Assembly (NCBI RefSeq): GCF_018717645.1
Contig: NZ_JAFLHG010000001.1
Span: forward strand, 186,001 to 250,000
DNA from: Microbacterium flavum
GTDB lineage: Bacteria > Actinomycetota > Actinomycetes > Actinomycetales > Microbacteriaceae
Reading direction: 5' to 3'
Length of the DNA stretch: 64,000 bases
The notes below the pieces were generated by a model. That model saw nothing but the letters and a program-made list of their open reading frames with translations, did not search any database and was not told the origin of the DNA. A program made the position numbers and the translations under genes. Position 1 is the first letter of the stretch. Each line of letters starts with the position of its first letter. Shown here in pieces: positions 40,574-49,366 of this stretch.

Positions 40574-42043
40574 TCAGGTGTGCGCCGTCGCGAGTGCGAC
40601 GGCGATCGGGGCGATGTCGCTGTGCACCCGCGGGCGCACGGTGAACTCGGTGATCAGGAGCTCACCGTCGTCGACGAACGCGCCCACGCGGCCGGACGAA
40701 CGGTCGTAGAGCCGTGTGCTGAGCACGACGGCGTCGTCGAGGGTCGCGACGCAGATGTCGCCGTCGACGATCACCTCGAGGACGTGCTCCCCGCCCTCGA
40801 GGCGGGCCGGTCGCTCCAGCTCGATCGCGAACGGGACGTCGCCGGAGATCTGCCACTGCTCGCCGCCGGTCGATCGGCGCGGCCAGCGGTCGAACACGAG
40901 ACGCCCGCGCCCGGGCTCGAGGCGCAGGATGTAACCCTCGTCTCCGTCCTCGCTCGCGCGCAGCAGCACCCCGTACTCCCGCGTCCCCGCCACCGCCTCG
41001 AACCGGGCGGTGAGCCGGAACGCGTCGGGAACGTCGTGGGCCGAGATCAGCTGGGCGTGGGCGTCAGGGGCCGCGATCGAGGTGCGCGGCGCGAAGGCAT
41101 CCGTCGGGTCGCCGAAGGTGTCGAGCAGTTCACGCGGCGGGTGGAAGGCCAGCGTCCCGTCGGCGTTCTGCTCCGCCTCGAGCACGGAGAGTGTGCCGGC
41201 CCACTGCCAGGCTCCGTCATCGGAGTCGTCCTCCCGACTGGCGATCCAGCCGAAGAACAGGCGCCTTCCGCCCAGCGCCGCCGATTTCGCGGCGTAATAG
41301 GCCCGACCATCGAGGGTGTCGTGGTCCGGGGCGATCCACGGCCCCGCGAGAGTGCGGGCCATCCGGTAGCGCGTCACGAAGGCGTCGCTGAACTCGGACG
41401 ACACGAGGTACCACCAGTCGCCCCACTGGAACACTTCGGGGCACTCGTGAGCGACTCCCCGTCGCGGATCCCAGAACGGCGCGGCCGCGCGCCATGTCGT
41501 GAGGTCCGTCGAGGTGCACTGGGCGATCACGCCGCGGCGGCGAGCCGGACCGTCGGTGTGGCGTGCGGTGATCAGCATGCGCCAGAGGCCCGCCTCTTCG
41601 TCGCGGAAGACGAACGGGTCACGCCAATCGGCGCTCTCGTAGCCCGCGGTGGCGCCGAAGGTCAGCTCGGGGTGACGCGTCCACGTCTCCATCCCGTCGT
41701 CACTGGTCGCGTGCATCACGAGCTGCAGCGCGAGCCCGTCCGCGCCCGTGCGAGACGGGTTCTGACCCGTGTAGAACGCGTGATGCCGACCGGACTCGTC
41801 CCGCACGATGCTGCCGGTGTAGATGTTGAAGTCGGGGGCATCCACGCCGCCCGAGGCGATCGCCACACCCCGCTCATCGACGTCGACCAGGTTCTCGGTC
41901 GTGACCCGGAGCCACGGCATCCCGTCTTTGGGGGTGCGACGTGTCTCGTGCAGGTAGAAGAGGTGCAGAACGCCGTCCTCTTCGTAGGGGATGAGATCCC
42001 CCACCCATGCGTCCTGCGGCTGATAGAACCCTCGTCGGTTCAT
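40574..42043 (-). CDS. Intracellular glycoside hydrolase family 32 (fructosidase)
   Basis: A 489-residue two-domain enzyme: five-bladed propeller (residues 1-310) and beta-sandwich. Family motifs are RDPFVF at 141-146 (transition-state Asp) and ECPEVF at 200-205 (acid/base Glu). The first motif, normally WMNDPNG, is replaced by DAWVGDLIPY at 11-20, where Asp16 is the expected nucleophile; this is the form found in a bacterial GH32 branch of intracellular enzymes. No signal peptide, so it hydrolyses sucrose or short fructosides after uptake. It is the first gene of the LacI-controlled operon; the start ATG has AGGAACGG just upstream and an operator 16 bp before that. Confidence 0.88.
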   Translation of the reverse strand: MNRRGFYQPQDAWVGDLIPYEEDGVLHLFYLHETRRTPKDGMPWLRVTTENLVDVDERGVAIASGGVDAPDFNIYTGSIVRDESGRHHAFYTGQNPSRTGADGLALQLVMHATSDDGMETWTRHPELTFGATAGYESADWRDPFVFRDEEAGLWRMLITARHTDGPARRRGVIAQCTSTDLTTWRAAAPFWDPRRGVAHECPEVFQWGDWWYLVSSEFSDAFVTRYRMARTLAGPWIAPDHDTLDGRAYYAAKSAALGGRRLFFGWIASREDDSDDGAWQWAGTLSVLEAEQNADGTLAFHPPRELLDTFGDPTDAFAPRTSIAAPDAHAQLISAHDVPDAFRLTARFEAVAGTREYGVLLRASEDGDEGYILRLEPGRGRLVFDRWPRRSTGGEQWQISGDVPFAIELERPARLEGGEHVLEVIVDGDICVATLDDAVVLSTRLYDRSSGRVGAFVDDGELLITEFTVRPRVHSDIAPIAVALATAHT

Positions 42044-42058
42044 TCCGTTCCTATCTGG

Positions 42059-42070
42059 TTAAGCGGTTAT
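42059..42070. promoter_or_regulatory. LacI-type operator, proximal copy
   Basis: TTAAGCGGTTAT, complement ATAACCGCTTAA, a near-palindrome with central CG. Its complement matches the distal copy in 9 of 12 positions. It is 16 bp upstream of the GH32 start. Confidence 0.6.
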
Positions 42071-42100
42071 CCAGATGATAATCAGAACATGTCGCCGTGG

Positions 42101-42112
42101 TCAACCGTTTAA
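42101..42112. promoter_or_regulatory. LacI-type operator, distal copy
   Basis: TCAACCGTTTAA lies 42 bases (four helix turns) from the proximal copy, in the region shared with the divergent secreted-protein gene, so looping and control of both directions are possible. Confidence 0.6.
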
Positions 42113-42211
42113 TCACACCCATTTCGCTCAGCGCCCCGCAGATCGTCACGTGACGACTTTCGGGACACGAAGGGGGTGACAACTCTATGACAACGATGTC
42201 AAGATGCTCGC

Positions 42212-43369
42212 ATGCACGCTCTGGGGAACTCTGCACACCACCGCGCTCGATCGCGACGTCCTCGTCGTCTTCGGCTGACACTGACCGCTGCGGCCGGGGC
42301 GAGCCTCCTCGTCATGACGCCGATCGCGGCGCACGCGGACGGCGTCCCGCCCGATGTGGTCCTCGACTTCGAGAACGGGTACTACGCGAGCGGATGGCTG
42401 CCCAATCAGCTCCCGGAAGGCCAGACGAACGAGTACGGGGGCACGATCAGTCCGTTCGGGCTCGCCTACGACTACGGCGCGAGCGACGCGACCTCCGCGC
42501 TCGACGTGACCGGCTACCTCGGACAGCAGTACAGCGACAGCTACGTCCGCTTCGCCCCCGGCGAAGAGCGCACCGGGAAGGGCGACGCGGCGACCGGCAA
42601 CCTGACGTCTCCGCCCCTGACGATCACGCATCCGTTCCTGAATCTCCTGGTCGGCGGCGGGCGGCACCCGCACGTTCCCGGCGCCTCGATCGCGCCGCCC
42701 CCCGGTCGCGTCTTCGAAGCGTTCGCGGCTCCGATCCCCGACGGATGGACGGGCACCGGTGACCTGGCGGGGATCCGCACGTCGACGGACCTCGTGCCCG
42801 GCCAGTCGGGCGGGCGGCTCGACACGTGCGTGGGAGCGTGCGATCCGGCGGTGGGGACGGCGGCCTCCCCTACGTTCACGGTGGAAAGCGATTGGATCGA
42901 TCTTCTGGTCGCGGGGGGAGATCATCCGCTCGGCGAGCCCGGCGCGACGGCCGTGCGCCTCGTGGTCGACGGCGTGACGGTGCGCTCCGCCACGGGAGCC
43001 GACTCCGACGTCCTGGACTGGGCCTCCTGGGATGTCCGTCAGTGGCGCGGCCACGACGCGCACATCGAGGTCGTGGACGAGCGATCGACCGGGGACTGGG
43101 GTCACGTCCTCATCGACCACATCGTGTTCTCCGACTCGCCCGCCGCGCCGTGGTCGACCGAGACGAGCGTCAACGTCCTCATCGACGGAGAGGTCGTCGG
43201 TTCTGCGACCGGCAACGACAGCTCGGCGCTGACGTGGGCATCCATCGACCTCACTCCGCATCTCGGCGAGACGGCTCGGATCCAGATCGTCGATCAAGCC
43301 TTCGGCGAGTGGGGCCACCTCCTCGTCGATCAGCTCGTCCTCTCGGACGACCCGGCGCCGACCCCCTGA
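42212..43369 (+). CDS. Secreted protein of GH32-associated (levanase-type) modules, no catalytic domain
   Basis: A 385-residue exported protein: signal RLTLTAAAGASLLVMTPIAA with AHA-type cleavage near residue 42. The start VVLDFENGYYASGW and the blocks LTITHPFLNLLVGGGRHP and FTVESDWIDLLVAGGDHP, VRLVVDGVTVRSATGADSDV, WASWDVRQWRGHDAHIEVVD and WGHVLIDHIVFSD are the module that precedes the catalytic domain in secreted GH32 levanases. The VDG-to-VFSD part is repeated a second time (VNVLIDGEVVGSATGNDSS to LVDQLVLSD). No GH32 domain follows. It may bind levan or sucrose polymers outside the cell, or be a truncated levanase. It is divergent from the intracellular GH32 operon and shares its operator region. 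Confidence 0.8.
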   Translation: MHALGNSAHHRARSRRPRRLRLTLTAAAGASLLVMTPIAAHADGVPPDVVLDFENGYYASGWLPNQLPEGQTNEYGGTISPFGLAYDYGASDATSALDVTGYLGQQYSDSYVRFAPGEERTGKGDAATGNLTSPPLTITHPFLNLLVGGGRHPHVPGASIAPPPGRVFEAFAAPIPDGWTGTGDLAGIRTSTDLVPGQSGGRLDTCVGACDPAVGTAASPTFTVESDWIDLLVAGGDHPLGEPGATAVRLVVDGVTVRSATGADSDVLDWASWDVRQWRGHDAHIEVVDERSTGDWGHVLIDHIVFSDSPAAPWSTETSVNVLIDGEVVGSATGNDSSALTWASIDLTPHLGETARIQIVDQAFGEWGHLLVDQLVLSDDPAPTP

Positions 43370-43387
43370 GCGGAGTGCGCTGAACGC

Positions 43388-44113
43388 TCAGCGCTGGGCG
43401 CTCAGCCGCAGGCCGTCGAGCAGGAGGTCGAGACCGGCGCGGAACTGGTCGCGGTCGTCGTGGACCGCGAACTCGTCGACGATGTGGTGGATGAACGGAT
43501 ACTCGGCGGGGTCGAGTCTCCGCCATTCCGCCACCGCGCCGCCGAGGTACTCGGCGCGGGTGACGCTGCCGGAGGCGACGGCGGCGGGCAGCTGCTGACC
43601 CATGTCCGCGGCGGTCCCGATGACGAACCCCACGATCGCCGACGTCGCGTGGAAGCACTGCGTCGGCGTCAGACCCAGGCGCATCACCTGCTCGCCCATC
43701 TTCTCGTACAGCTGGAGCGAGTGAACCTGTCGGCCGGTGTCGCGCATGGCGTACGCGCCGAGCCAGGGGCGGTCCACGATCGCATCGAACATCGCGACGG
43801 CGATCGTGCGCAGATCGGCGATCGGATCACCTGCGCCGTCCTCCCCCACGCCGGCGACGGCGACGAGCACACCGCCCAGGACGGAGTCTGCGGCCAGGTC
43901 GAGCAGTTCATCGCGGCCCGACACGTACCAGTAGATGCTCGCGGGGCCGCCGCCGAGGCGCGCGGCGAGGGCCCGCGTCGTCAGGCCCTGCGCCCCCGAC
44001 TCGTCGAGGATCTCGACGGCTCCGGCGAGGACGGCCTCGATGGAGTGCGATGCGCGGGCCCGGCGCTGCAGTGCAGGCCCTCTGCCGCGGGGGCCCGGTC
44101 GCTCCTCGGTCAT
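43388..44113 (-). CDS. TetR family regulator of the divergent MFS pump
   Basis: A 241-residue TetR protein. The helix-turn-helix is GLTTRALAARLGGGPASIYW at residues about 43-62, typical of the TetR_C (TetR class) subfamily; the C-terminal domain binds ligand. It is divergent from an MFS drug-type pump, and the 109-bp gap holds two near-palindromes with GAAC...GTTC arms, so it should repress both genes until the pump substrate is bound. The first 25 residues are Arg-rich and probably contact DNA. The ATG at 44113 begins MTEERPGPRG. Confidence 0.92.
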   Translation of the reverse strand: MTEERPGPRGRGPALQRRARASHSIEAVLAGAVEILDESGAQGLTTRALAARLGGGPASIYWYVSGRDELLDLAADSVLGGVLVAVAGVGEDGAGDPIADLRTIAVAMFDAIVDRPWLGAYAMRDTGRQVHSLQLYEKMGEQVMRLGLTPTQCFHATSAIVGFVIGTAADMGQQLPAAVASGSVTRAEYLGGAVAEWRRLDPAEYPFIHHIVDEFAVHDDRDQFRAGLDLLLDGLRLSAQR

Positions 44114-44157
44114 GCCCCCATCACATCACATCGCCGCGGTCGCGTTGCGCGAGTATC

Positions 44158-44168
44158 GAACAGTGTTC
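44158..44168. promoter_or_regulatory. TetR-type operator GAACAGTGTTC
   Basis: An 11-base palindrome (odd centre) in the TetR/MFS divergent region; a half-site CGAACACTGATCG lies between it and the second copy. Confidence 0.6.
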
Positions 44169-44194
44169 TATGCTTTCGAACACTGATCGATAAT

Positions 44195-44207
44195 CGAACG
44201 GTGTTCG
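44195..44207. promoter_or_regulatory. TetR-type operator CGAACGGTGTTCG
   Basis: A 13-base near-palindrome with the same GAAC/GTTC arms as the copy 38 bases upstream, directly before the MFS ribosome binding site. Confidence 0.6.
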
Positions 44208-44222
44208 ATGAAAGGAGCCCTG

Positions 44223-45707
44223 ATGGCCGCCGCACCCGCAGTCCCGCGCGCATACCCGTCGCTGAAAGCGGCGTGGATGCCTCTCGCCGCCCTCTGCCTC
44301 GCGTTCTTCGTCGAGATGGTCGACAACACGCTCCTCTCGATCGCGCTGCCGACCATCGGCCGCGACCTCGGCGGGGACACCACCGCCCTGCAGTGGATCA
44401 CGGGCGCCTACTCCCTCACCTTCGGCGGGCTGCTGCTGACGGCGGGGTCGATCGCGGACCGCTTCGGCCGGCGCCGCGTGCTGCAGATCGGGCTCGCGGC
44501 CTTCGGCACGATCAGTCTCGCCGTCCTCGTCGTCAGCACCACGGGCGAGCTCATCGCGCTCCGCGCCGCCCTCGGAATCGCCGCGGCGGCGATGGCGCCG
44601 ATCACCAACTCGCTCGTGTTCCGCCTCTTCGACGACGACACGCTGCGCATGCGCGCCATCACGCTCATGATGGTCGTCGGCATGTCGGGTTTCGTCGTGG
44701 GCCCTCTGCTGGGCGGCACGATGCTGGCGCACCTGCCGTGGCAGTGGCTCCTGCTCATCAACGCGCCGGTCGCGCTGCTCGCCGGGCTCGGCGTACGGTT
44801 CGGCGTCCCCGCCGACGCCGCCGACGGGCTCACGAAGGATCGCCTCGACCTCGCCGGCGCGGGCCTGAGCATCCTCTCGATCGGGCTCGCGTGCTATAGC
44901 CTCACGAGCGGCGTGCAGTTCGGATGGCTGTCGCCGATCACCCTCGCGGTCGCCGTCGCAGCCGTGGCATCCATCGCCCTCTTCATCGCGCATGAACGAC
45001 GGACGCCGTCGCCGATGCTCGACCTGCGCCTCTTCCGCCTCGGGACGGTCCGCGGGGCCGCGCTCGCGCAGGTGGGCACCTCGATCGCCATGGCGGGCGT
45101 CATGTTCGCCCTCATCCTGCACTTCCAGTACGCCTGGGGCTGGAGCCCCATGATGGCGGGCCTCGCGAACCTGCCGCTCATCCTGACCATGATCCTCGCG
45201 ACGCCTCTCACGGAGGCCCTGGTCCGCCGGTTCGGGCACCGCATCGCCTGCGTGATCGGGGCCGCGGTCCTGGCCGCGGGGCTCGGCATCATGGCGTGGG
45301 CGGTCTCGCAGACCTACCTCGCGATCGCCGTCGCGATGATCGTCATGACGGTCGGTCTCCGCACGGTGATGACCATCTGCGCGGTCGCGCTCGTGGGTGC
45401 CATGCCGGACGATCGGACCTCCATGGGCGCGGCGCTCAACGACACCGCGCAGGAGGTCGGAACGAGCATCGGCACGGCGTTCATCGGCACGCTGATCGCC
45501 GTGCTGGTCACCGCCACACTGCCGGGGGGCGCGTGGAGCGACGCGCTGTCATCGACGTATTTCCGCGGTGAGCAGATCGCGTTCATCGCCCTGGCGATCG
45601 CGGTCGGCGTGATCTCGGGGATCGGCGCGCTCACGCTCACGGACGCCCGCACGACGGACGAGCACGCCGCGGATGCCGAGGCTCACGCCGTCGAGGGGCG
45701 CTCCTGA
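44223..45707 (+). CDS. MFS drug/proton antiporter (DHA2 type, 14 helices)
   Basis: A 494-residue exporter of the EmrB/QacA group. Motif A-like GSIADRFGRRRVLQIGLAAF follows helix 2, motif C-like GMSGFVVGPLLGGTML follows in helix 5, and FFVEMVDNTLLSIALPTIG is motif D1 in helix 1; length and spacing fit 14 membrane helices. It exports an unknown toxic compound using the proton gradient. ATG 44223 has AAAGGAG 5 bases upstream; ATG 44208 is in frame but poorly placed. Divergent from and presumably repressed by the TetR protein. The 3' end overlaps the convergent VOC gene by 25 bases. Confidence 0.92.
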   Translation: MAAAPAVPRAYPSLKAAWMPLAALCLAFFVEMVDNTLLSIALPTIGRDLGGDTTALQWITGAYSLTFGGLLLTAGSIADRFGRRRVLQIGLAAFGTISLAVLVVSTTGELIALRAALGIAAAAMAPITNSLVFRLFDDDTLRMRAITLMMVVGMSGFVVGPLLGGTMLAHLPWQWLLLINAPVALLAGLGVRFGVPADAADGLTKDRLDLAGAGLSILSIGLACYSLTSGVQFGWLSPITLAVAVAAVASIALFIAHERRTPSPMLDLRLFRLGTVRGAALAQVGTSIAMAGVMFALILHFQYAWGWSPMMAGLANLPLILTMILATPLTEALVRRFGHRIACVIGAAVLAAGLGIMAWAVSQTYLAIAVAMIVMTVGLRTVMTICAVALVGAMPDDRTSMGAALNDTAQEVGTSIGTAFIGTLIAVLVTATLPGGAWSDALSSTYFRGEQIAFIALAIAVGVISGIGALTLTDARTTDEHAADAEAHAVEGRS

Positions 45708-46072
45708 ACGACCCACGAGTTGCCGTCGAGGTCGTCGAAGAAGACGAAGGAGTTCCAGTCGCCGCCGCGGCCCTCACGGCGGATGCCGTCTTCGAAGTGC
45801 GTCACCGGGCTGACGTCCACGCCGCGCTCAGCGAGTTCGCCGCGAGCCGCGTCGACATCGTCGACGACGAGCTGCAGACCGTGCAGGCGAGTGGATCCGA
45901 CCCGGAGCTGGATGCTGCTGTGGGATCCGGGGGGCGTGAGCTGGACGATGCGCATCTCCTCGCCGACCCGCACGTCCAGGTCGAGGCGGAACCCGACCTG
46001 ATCCGAGTAGAAGGCCTTCGCCCGGTCCACGTCGTCGACGGTGACGGGGACGACTTCGAGATTCCACTGCAT
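45683..46072 (-). CDS. VOC family (glyoxalase/bleomycin-resistance-like) protein
   Basis: A 129-residue single-subunit VOC protein with two beta-alpha-beta-beta-beta units: LEVVPVTVDDVDRAKAFYSD opens the first and LQLVVDDVDAARGELAERG the second; FVFFDDLDGNSWVVQERP ends with the usual Glu. Likely metal-binding dimer; the substrate could be a small electrophile or drug. ATG 46072 has GGAAG 6 bases upstream. The stop lies inside the end of the convergent MFS gene, a 25-base overlap. A link with the pump as a two-part resistance locus is possible but not shown. Confidence 0.9.
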   Translation of the reverse strand: MQWNLEVVPVTVDDVDRAKAFYSDQVGFRLDLDVRVGEEMRIVQLTPPGSHSSIQLRVGSTRLHGLQLVVDDVDAARGELAERGVDVSPVTHFEDGIRREGRGGDWNSFVFFDDLDGNSWVVQERPSTA

Positions 46073-46196
46073 GAGCTTCCCTTCCGTGCGGCGCGGCGCG
46101 GCAACTCGTGACCTAACATGATCCGAGGCTTCCCCCGGACGCATTCTGCTCCCCCGGCACAGCCGACGCCACCGTACGAGCGAAGGGGAGACGGCC

Positions 46197-47303
46197 ATGG
46201 TCCATTCGCGGGATGATGCAGCGGGGCGGCGCGCCGGCCTCTTCCGGCGGAGGCCGTCGACCGAGCCGACGATCGACGCGCCCGATGCCACGACACGACG
46301 GGTCCGATACGTCGACGACGGACACCTGACGCGAGCGCCGCACGGCACGACTGTCGACGACGCTCAGGCGTTCATCGACGGCGATCCGGAGCGCACGGCC
46401 CTTCTGCTCTATCCGCGCCCCACCGCCGAGGACGTCGTGGAGCTCGCGCAGACGTGGCATCTGCACCCCCTCCTCGTGGAAGACCTGCTGCACGCCGGCC
46501 AGCGGCCGAAACTCGAGCGCTACGACGACGCGCTGTTCATCGTCGTCCGCTCGGCCTGGTACATCGACGCGGCCGAGGACGTCGACTTCGCCGAGTTCCA
46601 CATCCTGATCCGCCCGCGCGCCGTCGCGGTGTTCTGCCAGGACGGACGATGGATCGACGGTGTCGACGCCGGTGCCGCGTCCGGCGCCGCCGATCGCGGC
46701 GAGGACACGCTGCTCGACGATGAGCGGCTGCTGCACTATGGTCCGGAAGCCGTCGTCTACCGTCTGCTCGACGCGATCGTCGACGGCTACGCCCCCGTCC
46801 TGCGCGGTCTGCAGATCGACAAGGCGCAGATCGAACGCCAGGTCTTCAGCGGGGACGCCGCCGTGACCGAACGCATCTACCGCCTCAGCCAGGAGGTGAT
46901 CGACCTCCGCCAGGCCACCGCCGGGCTCACCGACGTGCTGCACGCGCTCCGGATGGGCTTCGATCGCTACGGCATCCCGGCGGCCCTGCAGACCTATCTG
47001 CAGGACGTCGCCGACCACCTCAGCCGGGTCGACACCCAGGTGGGCGAGCTGCGCGAGTCGCTCTCCCAGATCCTCACCGTCAACGGCACCCTCGTCGCCC
47101 AGCGCCAGAACGAGGACATGAAGAAGATCTCCGGCTGGGCGGCGATCCTCTTCGCCCCGACCCTCATCGGCGCCATCTACGGGATGAACTTCGAGAACAT
47201 GCCCGAGCTGAGTTGGCCGTTCGGCTACCCTCTCGCCATCGGCGGGATGGTCGCGTTCGCCCTCGTGCTCTTCTTGATCTTCAAACGCCAGAAGTGGATG
47301 TGA
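46197..47303 (+). CDS. corA: CorA-family magnesium/cobalt channel
   Basis: A 368-residue CorA protein. The first 290 residues form the cytoplasmic funnel; the long stalk helix ends LVAQRQNEDMKKISGWAAIL, then membrane helix 1 carries the universal GMN filter in IGAIYGMNFENMPEL, and helix 2 is PLAIGGMVAFALVLFLIF with a basic end FKRQKWM. It should form a pentameric Mg2+ channel. Spacing and the MPEL loop after GMN are intact. AAGGGGAG lies 6-13 bases before the ATG. Single gene, convergent with the response-regulator gene. Confidence 0.94.
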   Translation: MVHSRDDAAGRRAGLFRRRPSTEPTIDAPDATTRRVRYVDDGHLTRAPHGTTVDDAQAFIDGDPERTALLLYPRPTAEDVVELAQTWHLHPLLVEDLLHAGQRPKLERYDDALFIVVRSAWYIDAAEDVDFAEFHILIRPRAVAVFCQDGRWIDGVDAGAASGAADRGEDTLLDDERLLHYGPEAVVYRLLDAIVDGYAPVLRGLQIDKAQIERQVFSGDAAVTERIYRLSQEVIDLRQATAGLTDVLHALRMGFDRYGIPAALQTYLQDVADHLSRVDTQVGELRESLSQILTVNGTLVAQRQNEDMKKISGWAAILFAPTLIGAIYGMNFENMPELSWPFGYPLAIGGMVAFALVLFLIFKRQKWM

Positions 47304-47330
47304 CCGGGCGGCCGGGACGAGAAGCGATGC

Positions 47331-47945
47331 TCACGACGGCGTGAGGTTGTCGCGTGCCCACAGGGCGGCACTCGTGCGGTCGGCGACACCGAGCTGACGG
47401 AAGATGCTCCCGAGGTGCGCTTTCACGGTGCGCTCGGCGATGTCGAGGCGTGCAGCGATCTGCTTGTTCGCAAGACCCTGCGCCACCAGTGCCAGCACTT
47501 CGCGCTCTCGCGCGCTCAGCAGGTCGGCCGCCGACTGCTCCGGGAGCAGGATGCCGGCGACACGCGGGTCGAGCGGGGCGTGCCCCGCGGAGGCAGCCCG
47601 GACCGCGGCGCGCAGCTCCACCGGCTCGGCATCCTTCAGCTGATAGCCGATGGCTCCCGCCTCGATCGCGCGACGCACGCGCTCGCGGTCGGTGAACGAG
47701 GTGAGCACGAGCACGCGGGCGCCGGGAAGCACGCTGCGGATGCCCCGGGTCGCGGCGACACCGTCCATGACGGGCATGGACAGGTCCATCACGACCACAT
47801 CGGGCGCCAGGGTCGTCGCGAGCGCGATGGCCTCCTCGCCGTTCGCGGCGGCACCGACGACGTCGATGTCGCCGTCGGCGGACAGGACGCTGGCAAGACC
47901 TTCCCGCACCATGGCATGGTCATCGGCGACGAGAACGCGGATCAT
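47331..47945 (-). CDS. NarL/LuxR-family response regulator
   Basis: A 204-residue response regulator. The receiver domain has the acidic pair DD at 8-9, phospho-acceptor Asp54 in VVVMDLSMPVMDG, Thr in LVLTSFTD and Lys in YQLKDAEPVE. The LuxR-type helix-turn-helix is LSAREREVLALVAQGLANKQ at about residue 141, then ERTVKAHLGSIFRQLGV. The ATG overlaps the stop of the histidine kinase gene (ATGA). It should bind DNA as a dimer when phosphorylated; the 13-base direct repeats at 49752 and 49780 are candidate sites. Confidence 0.94.
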   Translation of the reverse strand: MIRVLVADDHAMVREGLASVLSADGDIDVVGAAANGEEAIALATTLAPDVVVMDLSMPVMDGVAATRGIRSVLPGARVLVLTSFTDRERVRRAIEAGAIGYQLKDAEPVELRAAVRAASAGHAPLDPRVAGILLPEQSAADLLSAREREVLALVAQGLANKQIAARLDIAERTVKAHLGSIFRQLGVADRTSAALWARDNLTPS

Positions 47946-49366
47946 CGAGGCTCCTCTCCGGGGTCTGCGGCGCGGACGCGCAGGCGCCAATCGACGCCGG
48001 CGCCCGGGGCGGTGCGCAGCGAGAGCTCCGCACCGGCACGCGCACACAGGTCGAGCAGCACCTGCGTGCCGAGGTGCCCGTCGGGGCGGCTCCGCGCGAC
48101 GGCGTCCGCGTCGAAGCCCGGGCCGTCGTCGCCGACGTCGACGAGGATGTCCCCGCCGTCCCGGCGGAGACGCACGGAGACCGTGCACGGGGCGGCGTGC
48201 GCGACGGCGTTGCGCAGGGTCTCCTGGACGACGCGATAGATGAGCTGCTCGCGCGCCTCGGAGATCGGGAGGACGTCGCCGTCGAGGGTCACCTCCACCG
48301 CGACACCGCGCGTGCGGGCGGTCGCGGCGAGGTCATGGAGCGCGTGGCGCAGCCCCGCGGCACGAAGGCTCGGCGGGTAGATGTCCATGAGCAGGGATCG
48401 GAGGACGCGGATGTTCCCGCGTACCGCGTTGCCGACGTCACGCAGCGCGGTGGCCGACGCCGCATCGCCCCGTCGCCCGGCGGTGTCCGCCGCCACCTCC
48501 GCCGCGAAGCTCGTGGCGACGAGCTCCTGCACGGGCCCGTCGTGCAGGGTTCCGGCGATGCGGCGGCGCTCTGCGTCGGAGGCATCCACGACGTGCTCGA
48601 GCAGCGTGGTGCGTCTGCGCTCCTCCCCGCGGAGCCGACGCAGGAGCCCCCACACGATGGGGGCGGTCAGCGCCACCAGCAACAGCAGGCTGCTGGTGGT
48701 GACGCCCGCGAACCCGCGCCACAGGTCGGCGGAACGGGCCGCGACCGGATCGTACGGCAGGTACACCTCGAAGAGGAGCTCGCGTCCGTCCGGCGTCCAC
48801 ACGGGTCGGTACACCTCGAGAAGCCGCGTCCCCGACTCGAACTCGTTCTCCGCCTCCGAGAGATCGGAGACCGCCGCGTGGGTGGCGGGATCGGCGAGCG
48901 CCTGCCGCTGCGCCTCGTCGAGCTCGAAGGTGCGCCCGATGAGATGCGGCTCGTCGGCGTACAGCACCGTACCGCCCGGGCTCCAGATCTTCACCCGGAC
49001 GACGTCGTCTCCGAGCACGTGCGTGCGCACGAGATCGTCCATCGCCTCGGCGGCGTCCGCCTCCCCGTCGGCGAGCGCCGAGGTCAGCGCGGGCTGGATC
49101 ACGGCGTCGGCGAGCACGTCGGTGACGCCGGCGGCATCGTTGACGGCTTCCCGCTCCGCCAGCCATTGCGCCGCGAACGTGGCCAGGAGACCGACGATCA
49201 CGAGGACGGCGACGAGTCCCGCGGCGAGACGGAGGACGACCGCTCGTGTGCTCAGCCCGGGCGGGGTCGGAGCATCAGCGTCGGATGCCGCCACCAGCAC
49301 GCGCCACGCAGCGCCGTCGCCGTCGAGGGTCGACGGCGACGAACGCGGGGCGGGGTCCGGTACCAC
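47942..49366 (-). CDS. Membrane sensor histidine kinase (HPK7/NarX-type)
   Basis: A 474-residue kinase. Helices at about 41-69 and 219-240 enclose an extracytoplasmic sensor of about 150 residues rich in Asp/Glu, with FELDEAQRQALADPATHAAV and FEVYLPYDPVAARSADLW. Phospho-acceptor His275 is in AGTLHDGPVQELVATSF, the HisKA_3 signature, and the ATPase domain has VVQETLRNAVAHA (N box), DVGDDGPGFD (G1) and GHLGTQVLLDL. GTG 49366 immediately follows the stop of a small exported protein, so the order small protein, kinase, regulator is one operon. The signal is unknown; the co-encoded acidic/His protein makes metal or envelope state a reasonable guess. Confidence 0.93.
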   Translation of the reverse strand: MVPDPAPRSSPSTLDGDGAAWRVLVAASDADAPTPPGLSTRAVVLRLAAGLVAVLVIVGLLATFAAQWLAEREAVNDAAGVTDVLADAVIQPALTSALADGEADAAEAMDDLVRTHVLGDDVVRVKIWSPGGTVLYADEPHLIGRTFELDEAQRQALADPATHAAVSDLSEAENEFESGTRLLEVYRPVWTPDGRELLFEVYLPYDPVAARSADLWRGFAGVTTSSLLLLVALTAPIVWGLLRRLRGEERRRTTLLEHVVDASDAERRRIAGTLHDGPVQELVATSFAAEVAADTAGRRGDAASATALRDVGNAVRGNIRVLRSLLMDIYPPSLRAAGLRHALHDLAATARTRGVAVEVTLDGDVLPISEAREQLIYRVVQETLRNAVAHAAPCTVSVRLRRDGGDILVDVGDDGPGFDADAVARSRPDGHLGTQVLLDLCARAGAELSLRTAPGAGVDWRLRVRAADPGEEPR

